Source: Aromatoleum diolicum
Lineage (GTDB): Bacteria; Pseudomonadota; Gammaproteobacteria; Burkholderiales; Rhodocyclaceae
DNA length: 34,069 bases
Direction: 5' to 3'
Assembly (NCBI RefSeq): GCF_012910955.1
Contig: NZ_WTVQ01000049.1
Location: forward strand, 1-34,069
Below the pieces are notes generated by a model. That model did no database searches and was not told the origin of the DNA. It was given only the letters and a program-made list of their open reading frames with translations. Position numbers and translations under genes: made by a program. Below are positions 29,385 through 34,069 of this stretch, piece by piece. Position 1 is the stretch's first letter. The number at the start of each line of letters is the position of its first letter.

Positions 29385-29575
29385 TCCAGGCCGGTATCCG
29401 GGCTCGTGGGCTGGCCGACGCTCCATCGAGGAGGCCGGACCTGTCGCATCGCCTTCCCGGACTCTCGTCCAGTGGCGGTTGGATGCGCCTTGCGTCCACT
29501 TACCGTTGCGGGGGCAGCACAGGTCTTGCGGTGCCGGCGTCGAGCGTCGGTCGCGCACCTGTTTCCCGTTTAACC
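29385..29575 (-). ncRNA. Cobalamin riboswitch
   Basis: On the minus strand the conserved cobalamin-aptamer blocks occur in order: AAACGGGAAACAGGTGCG (5' helix), GCTGCCCCCGCAACGGTAAG (core), GCCACTGG, CCGGGAAGGCGATGCGACAGG-type block at its usual place, and a B12-box variant AGCCCGGATACCGGCCTG near the 3' end. Binding of adenosylcobalamin is expected to shut down the operon. No terminator hairpin with a T tract follows before btuB, so translational control through the B12 box or its kissing loop is more likely than attenuation; this is inference. Confidence 0.93.
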
Positions 29576-29639
29576 CATGAGCGAGACTCGCCGTCGGGCA
29601 CCTGAAACACGTCGCACCCGAAAATCGGGCGCGGGGCGG

Positions 29640-29645
29640 ATAATA
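29640..29645 (-). promoter_or_regulatory. Probable -10 for the btuB operon
   Basis: TATTAT on the minus strand, in GCTATTATCC, is an excellent -10 with a weak -35. Transcription would start about 29633, some 58 nt before the riboswitch. Confidence 0.45.
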
Positions 29646-29660
29646 GCGTGTTCCGCCACT

Positions 29661-29695
29661 TTGCGCAGTGCAAAAATCCGCGTAATTCCAAAGAC
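29661..29695 (+). promoter_or_regulatory. Promoter for cobU, placed for a leaderless mRNA
   Basis: TTGCGC (29661-29666), 16-bp spacer, TAATTC (29683-29688). Seven bases separate the -10 from the ATG at 29696, so the predicted transcription start is at or within a base or two of the A of the ATG. No Shine-Dalgarno sequence is present. Confidence 0.45.
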
Positions 29696-30247
29696 ATGCC
29701 CGCACATTTGATTCTCGGCGGCGCCCGTTCGGGCAAGAGCCGCTACGCCGAAACGCTCGCATGCGACAGCGGACTGCCGGTCACCGTGATCGCCACCGCC
29801 GAAGCATTCGACGCGGAAATGACCGCGCGCATCCGCCGCCACCAGAACGACCGCCCGGCCGGCTGGCGCACCGTCGAAACCCCGGTGACACTCGCCGCAA
29901 CGCTGCGCGAGGAGGCCCGCGACGGCCGCTGCGTGATCGTCGACTGCCTGACTCTGTGGCTGCTGAACCTCATGGTCGGCGCCGAGAATTTGTCCGATCC
30001 GCCCGACGCGAGCCAGCTGCCGCAGTTGCAGGCCGAACGCGCGGCGCTGCTCGACACCCTTCCCGCATTACCCGGACAGATCCTGCTGGTTGCCAACGAA
30101 GTCGGCCTCGGCCTGGTGCCGGAAACGCCCCTTGGCCGGCTATACCGTGATGAAGCCGGTCGGCTCAACCAGGCGCTCGCGCGCATCTGTGCGCGCGTGA
30201 GCTTCGTCGCCGCGGGACTGCCGCTCGCGCTCAAGGGCACGGCGTAA
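29696..30247 (+). CDS. cobU: Adenosylcobinamide kinase/guanylyltransferase
   Basis: A 183-aa CobU/CobP bifunctional enzyme that phosphorylates adenosylcobinamide and transfers GMP to make AdoCbi-GDP in nucleotide-loop assembly. It starts at once with the P-loop LILGGARSGKS; RRHQNDRPAGW carries the guanylylated His and its surroundings; CLTLWLLNLM is the conserved mid segment; and ANEVGLGLVPETPLGR lies before the C-terminal end. The ATG at 29696 fits the family; a GTG at 29648 does not. Divergent from the btu-cob operon and without its own riboswitch. Confidence 0.94.
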   Translation: MPAHLILGGARSGKSRYAETLACDSGLPVTVIATAEAFDAEMTARIRRHQNDRPAGWRTVETPVTLAATLREEARDGRCVIVDCLTLWLLNLMVGAENLSDPPDASQLPQLQAERAALLDTLPALPGQILLVANEVGLGLVPETPLGRLYRDEAGRLNQALARICARVSFVAAGLPLALKGTA

Positions 30248-30557
30248 CCACGCTGTTGAACGGCGGGCCCGGCCCGCCCGAATAACCGGCCACTTTTCCT
30301 GCCTCCGACCCAGTGCGGTCTCCGGTCTCGCATTCCATGGCCACGAGACGGTGCAAGCGCCCTTGCCCACCGCCCCGCCGATGAGCGCCCCTGACCGTCG
30401 CCTTCGCGACCGCCGCGTCAATTCAATCGGCATCGACATGCCCCCTCCGAGTAACTTGCATGACATACACCACATAGATACCATTCGCGGCTTTGTCATA
30501 TCTGATCGGAATGCATGCGAAGCATCTGCATCGATCCGATTCCAGGAGGCGGACCGC
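30248..30557. other. Intergenic region before the type I secretion genes
   Basis: A 310-bp gap. A perfect GC palindrome GGCGGGC/GCCCGCC (30262-30278) just after cobU may end its transcript, though no T tract follows. The stretch 30446-30530 is AT-richer than its surroundings and contains TTGCAT and TTGTCA elements but no -35/-10 pair at correct spacing. No gene seen. Confidence 0.35.
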
Positions 30558-32768
30558 GTGACAACCCTACTTCTCGCCAAGGACGCATGCCTTTGGGCGC
30601 TTGGCAGCCTCAGCCAGCTTCACCGGAAGCCGTTTTCGACCGACCTGGTGCTGCGCGAGCTGTCGCCCATCAACGACCTGCCAAAGCTGCTCGACATCCT
30701 CGCCCGCATGGGCCTGCGCGCGCAGACCAGGGAGCTATCGCACGAACATCTCGATGTCTTGCCGACCCCGCTGCTGGCGCTGCTGAAGCGTCCCGTCGCG
30801 GGCCCCGCGACCGACGCGCCGAGCGAGTCCGCCGGAGCAGCCTACCCCGCGATCGTCCTGAAAGCCGATCCGGCACGGGTGCTGCTACTGCGCCAGGGAG
30901 AGGCCCAACCCGTCACGCTCACGCGTGAAGAGTTTGCGGTGGAATTCACCGGCACGGCCCTCCTCGCAAGCCCGATGGCGGAAGCCTTGAACGCCGACCC
31001 GGACCGGATCGAGGCGCGGGCGGGCTTCGGTCTGATGAGTTTCGCGCGCGAACTCCTGAAGCATCGCTCGGTGTGGCGTGACGTCCTGCTCGCCTCACTC
31101 GCCATGCAGCTCGCCGCCCTGGCCACCCCACTGCTGACCCAGGTCGTCATCGACAAGGTCATCGTCCACCATTCCACCAGCACCCTCCAGGTGGTCGCCA
31201 CCGCCCTCGTCCTGTTTGCGATCTTCAACGGCGCACTCAGCTGGGTGCGGCAGTACCTGATCCTGCACACCGGCAACCGCGTCGATGCCGTCATGGGTAA
31301 AAGCATCTTCGACAAGCTGTTGCAATTACCCGTCAGCTACTTCGAGAAGCGCGCCACCGGCCTCGTCACTGCCCGCATCCAGGCCATCGAAACCGTCCGC
31401 CAGTTCATCGGCGGCGCCGCGGTTTCGCTCGCCATCGACACGCCCTTCCTGCTGATCTTCGTCGCGGCCATGTTCTATTACAGCTGGCAACTGACCCTGA
31501 TCGTGCTTGCCATGCTCGGCACGGTCGTCGTCACCAGCCTGATCGTCACGCCGCGGCTGCGCGAGCGGATGAACCACCAGTTCCTCGTCGGTGCGCGCAA
31601 CCAGGCCTTTCTCACCGAGTACGTCAGTGGCATCAGCACGGTCAAATCGCTGCAGATGGAACCGCAGGTTGCCGAACGCTACGCCGGCAACCTGGCCGAC
31701 TATCTCGAAGCGAGCTTCAACGCCCGGCAACTGGGAAACACCTACAACGTCTTCTCCGGTGGCATCGAACAGCTGATGACGCTGCTGGTGCTCTGCGTCG
31801 GCGCGTGGCTGGCGATGACCACCGGCAACTTCACCGTCGGCATGCTGGTGGCGTTCCAGATGTTTGCCGGCCGGGTGTCGGGGCCGGTGATGCGCATGGT
31901 CGGCCTGTGGCTCGAATACCAGCAGGTCGCGATCGCCGCGCGGCGCCTCGGCGACATCATGGACGCCCCCAGCGAGCCCTACTCACTGACGCCGGCCCGC
32001 AGCCGCAACGGTGATGCCACGGTGACGCTGCGCGACATCAGCTTCCGCTACGGCAGCGACCGCCCCTATCTCTACCGCGGCCTGCAACTGACCCTGCGCC
32101 CGGGCCATTGCCTTGCCCTGATGGGCCCTTCCGGCTCGGGCAAGAGCACGCTGGCAAAACTCCTGCTCGGCTTCGTCCAGCCCAGCGAAGGCCAGATCCT
32201 GCTCGGTGGCCTGGATATCCGCCATCTCAGCGCCAACGAACTGCGCAGCAACTTCGGCGTCGTGCCGCAGGAAAGCGTGCTCTTTGCCGGTTCGATCTAC
32301 GACAACCTGCTCTTCGCCAACCCGCACGCCAGTTTCGAGCAAATCGTCGAAGCCTGCCGCATGGCCGAGATCCACGACACCGTCGAAGCCCTCCCGCAGG
32401 GCTATCAGACGCGCATCGGCGAGCACGGCGCAGGCCTCTCCGGCGGCCAGAAGCAACGCCTGGCAATTGCCCGCGCCCTGCTCAAGCGTCCGCGCATCCT
32501 CGTTTTCGACGAAGCCACCAGCGGTCTCGACGCCCACGCCGCGGAACAGATTGCCCGCACCGTCAATCGCCTGCACGGCCGCGTATCGATCCTCTTCATC
32601 GCCCACCACCTGCCACGCGGGCTCAAAGTCGATGAGGTAGTCACCCTCGGCGAAGGCGGTCAGGAGCATCACCTGAGCGTCGTCAACCGACAGCACAGCG
32701 CCCCCCGGGCGGCACAAGGACGCGCAAGCGTAAATCCGTCAGCAAGTTCCGAAGTCCCATCTGAGTAA
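30558..32768 (+). CDS. Type I secretion ABC exporter with C39-like domain
   Basis: A 736-aa half-transporter of the HlyB/PrtD type. Residues 1 to about 125 form a C39-like domain with no canonical peptidase Cys (DAC replaces the D-C pair) or His, as in HlyB, where it binds RTX substrates. Residues about 145-430 form the six-helix transmembrane domain (YFEKRATGLVTARIQAIETVR). The ATPase follows: GPSGSGKST (about 523), LSGGQKQRLA, ILVFDEATSGLD, and H-loop IAHHLP. The GTG at 30558 has AGGAGG at 30544-30549, eight bases away; a frame open back to 30351 has no family character. It is followed by the RTX gene after 19 bp. HlyD- and TolC-type partners are not in the window. Confidence 0.93.
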   Translation: MTTLLLAKDACLWALGSLSQLHRKPFSTDLVLRELSPINDLPKLLDILARMGLRAQTRELSHEHLDVLPTPLLALLKRPVAGPATDAPSESAGAAYPAIVLKADPARVLLLRQGEAQPVTLTREEFAVEFTGTALLASPMAEALNADPDRIEARAGFGLMSFARELLKHRSVWRDVLLASLAMQLAALATPLLTQVVIDKVIVHHSTSTLQVVATALVLFAIFNGALSWVRQYLILHTGNRVDAVMGKSIFDKLLQLPVSYFEKRATGLVTARIQAIETVRQFIGGAAVSLAIDTPFLLIFVAAMFYYSWQLTLIVLAMLGTVVVTSLIVTPRLRERMNHQFLVGARNQAFLTEYVSGISTVKSLQMEPQVAERYAGNLADYLEASFNARQLGNTYNVFSGGIEQLMTLLVLCVGAWLAMTTGNFTVGMLVAFQMFAGRVSGPVMRMVGLWLEYQQVAIAARRLGDIMDAPSEPYSLTPARSRNGDATVTLRDISFRYGSDRPYLYRGLQLTLRPGHCLALMGPSGSGKSTLAKLLLGFVQPSEGQILLGGLDIRHLSANELRSNFGVVPQESVLFAGSIYDNLLFANPHASFEQIVEACRMAEIHDTVEALPQGYQTRIGEHGAGLSGGQKQRLAIARALLKRPRILVFDEATSGLDAHAAEQIARTVNRLHGRVSILFIAHHLPRGLKVDEVVTLGEGGQEHHLSVVNRQHSAPRAAQGRASVNPSASSEVPSE

Positions 32769-32787
32769 CAACAACAAGGAAAACTTA

Positions 32788-34069
32788 ATGGCAATCCTCA
32801 CTGGTTCCAAGAAGGCCGACACCCTCAAGGGCGGAGTCGGCGATGACCAACTCTATGGCCGTCAGGGCAACGACATCCTCGAAGGCGGAGACGGCAACGA
32901 CCTGCTTTTCGGCGAAGTCGGCAACGACAACCTGCGCGGCGGCAACGGCAACGACTATCTTGACGGCGGCGTCGGCAGCGACGCCATGCTCGGCGGCGCA
33001 GGCAATGATACGTACCTTGTCGACAGTGCCGGTGACGTGGTTACCGAACTGGCCGACGAAGGTATCGACACGGTACAAAGCAGCGTCGGCTATACCCTTG
33101 GTGCCAACCTCGAAAACCTGGTACTTGGCGGCGCGAGCGATGTCGACGCCACCGGCAACGACCTCGCCAACGAACTCTATGGCAACGACGGAGCCAATAC
33201 GCTCGACGGAAAGGCCGGAGCGGACCTGATGGCCGGCGGAGCCGGTGATGACCGCTACCTGGTCGACAACAGCGCCGACATCGTCGTCGAATACGCCGAC
33301 GAAGGCATCGACACTGTCGTCAGCAGCGTGAGCCATGCCCTCGGCAGCGACGTCGAGAACCTCGAACTGACCGGCACCGGCAACCTTTCCGGCATCGGCA
33401 ACACGCTCGACAACCAGTTGATGGGCAACAGCGGCGCAAACACGCTGAGCGGGGGCGATGGCAGCGACACGCTTCGCGGCGGGGCCGGCAATGACACCCT
33501 CCTCGGCGGCATGGGCAACGATGCCTACCTGTTCGGCCGCGGCGACGGCGTGGACACCATAAGCGAATCCGACCTCACCGGCGGCAATATCGATACGGTC
33601 CGCTTCGACGCCGGCATCGCCCCACAGGACGTCAAGCTATACCGTGACGCTTCGAACAACCTCCACGTCGTGATCAACGGCAGTGCCGACCGCCTGGTCG
33701 TCAGCGGATGGTTCGCCGCCGACGCAAACCGCATCGAGCAGATCGCCTTTGCCGACGGCACCGTGTGGGACACCTCCGTTCTGGCAAGCGCCACGCCGGC
33801 AATCGTCGGGACAGAAAGCAGCGAATCGCTCAATGGCACCGCTGGCGCCGATGTCATGATCGCCTTCGGCGGCAACGACTACCTCTACGGCCTCGACGGC
33901 AATGACGTGCTGCGCGGCGAAGCCGGCACCGACAGCCTCTACGGCGGCAACGGCAACGACACCCTCGACGGCGGCAGCGGCAACGACTACCTCGACGGCG
34001 GCTACGGCGCCGACACCTACGTCCTCAACCGCGGCACCGGACAGGACCGCATCAGTGAATACGACGGCC
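32788..34069 (+). CDS. RTX calcium-binding protein, partial
   Basis: The ATG at 32788 (AAGGA at 32776-32780) opens a frame with no stop to the right edge: 427 codons seen. The protein begins MAILTGSKKADTLKGG, has no Sec signal peptide, and consists of GGxGxDxLx nonapeptide blocks (examples LYGRQGNDIL, LRGGNGNDYL, LYGGNGNDTL) that bind calcium as a beta-roll. Between them lie ~90-residue linkers (YLVDSAGDVVTELADEGIDT and its near-repeat) and an HCBP-related domain (YLFGRGDGVDTISESDLTGG, about 250-330). It is the likely substrate of the exporter upstream; the secretion signal would be at the unseen C-terminus. Toxin, adhesin, S-layer or enzyme function cannot be told. Confidence 0.93.
   Translation, partial: MAILTGSKKADTLKGGVGDDQLYGRQGNDILEGGDGNDLLFGEVGNDNLRGGNGNDYLDGGVGSDAMLGGAGNDTYLVDSAGDVVTELADEGIDTVQSSVGYTLGANLENLVLGGASDVDATGNDLANELYGNDGANTLDGKAGADLMAGGAGDDRYLVDNSADIVVEYADEGIDTVVSSVSHALGSDVENLELTGTGNLSGIGNTLDNQLMGNSGANTLSGGDGSDTLRGGAGNDTLLGGMGNDAYLFGRGDGVDTISESDLTGGNIDTVRFDAGIAPQDVKLYRDASNNLHVVINGSADRLVVSGWFAADANRIEQIAFADGTVWDTSVLASATPAIVGTESSESLNGTAGADVMIAFGGNDYLYGLDGNDVLRGEAGTDSLYGGNGNDTLDGGSGNDYLDGGYGADTYVLNRGTGQDRISEYDG

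Larger units (their letters stand above)
29247..29695. other. Divergent control region of btu-cob operon and cobU
   Basis: This 449-bp gap contains the riboswitch (about 29385-29575, minus), about 135 nt of expression platform before btuB, a minus -10 (TATTAT, 29645-29640) and a plus promoter for cobU (29661-29688). No additional gene is supported. Confidence 0.7.

Noticed and set aside
29576-29695. A second cobalamin riboswitch for cobU on the plus strand
   Set aside because: The conserved aptamer blocks read only on the minus strand, and the cobU leader appears to be absent or very short.
27312-29762. Extended btuB frame reaching back through the riboswitch
   Set aside because: The signal peptide and GAGGGAG site fix the start at 29246; the upstream codons are aptamer RNA.
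32800-34060. Repeat array at the right end considered as CRISPR or satellite DNA
   Set aside because: The repeats are in-frame GGxGxDxLx codons with variable third positions, which is an RTX protein.

Overview
This is a GC-rich (roughly 65-70% by eye) bacterial chromosome segment with tightly packed genes. Gene content and style (MaeB malic enzyme fused to phosphotransacetylase, GTP-dependent PEP carboxykinase, YgiQ-type radical SAM protein, lutABC, GcvA-like LysR regulators, a B12 riboswitch operon, recurrent palindromic repeats) suggest a betaproteobacterium of the Rhodocyclales (Azoarcus/Aromatoleum/Thauera type). That placement is inference from gene content, not a database match. I see no tRNA, rRNA, CRISPR array, intact insertion sequence or prophage.

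Layout. 1-388: start of a minus-strand gene with a disordered N-terminus built of 18-bp tandem repeats, cut by the window edge. 739-3925: IclR regulator, the PBP7-type D,D-endopeptidase pbpG and a patatin-like lipase. 4023-8464: malic enzyme maeB and PEP carboxykinase pckG, divergent across about 320 bp; both act at the C3/C4 (pyruvate/PEP/malate/oxaloacetate) node. 8583-13664: an aminotransferase, a membrane-anchored lytic transglycosylase with a long leader, ampD, and a YgiQ-family radical SAM protein. With pbpG this gives three murein turnover/recycling genes. 13801-16546: LysR regulator with a divergent 57-aa gene, a DUF2784 membrane protein and an EamA transporter. 16807-19639: lutABC for L-lactate oxidation, three genes with stop/start overlaps. 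19640-20181: repeat-bearing spacer and a small Arg/Asp-rich exported protein. 20165-22265 (minus): tag, a LysR regulator, and ACP phosphodiesterase, in that transcription order.

22497-30247 is a cobalamin block. A cobalamin riboswitch (minus, about 29385-29575) precedes btuB, btuC, btuD, cobO, cobA and cobB, all on the minus strand and mostly with overlapping or near-touching ends. cobU is divergent, with a promoter placed so that its mRNA may be leaderless. Two copies of a 76-bp palindromic element flank the cobA-cobB pair. No btuF (periplasmic B12-binding protein) and no remaining corrin-ring genes are in the window.

30558-34069: a type I secretion ABC exporter with a degenerate C39-like domain, followed 19 bp later by an RTX (calcium-binding nonapeptide repeat) protein that runs off the right edge and is very likely its cargo.

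The most interesting signals are the 76-bp repeat family with compensatory arm changes, the slt leader with a strong promoter and a hidden ORF, the possible leaderless cobU start, and the RTX/exporter pair. I do not see a clearly unprecedented multi-gene system.
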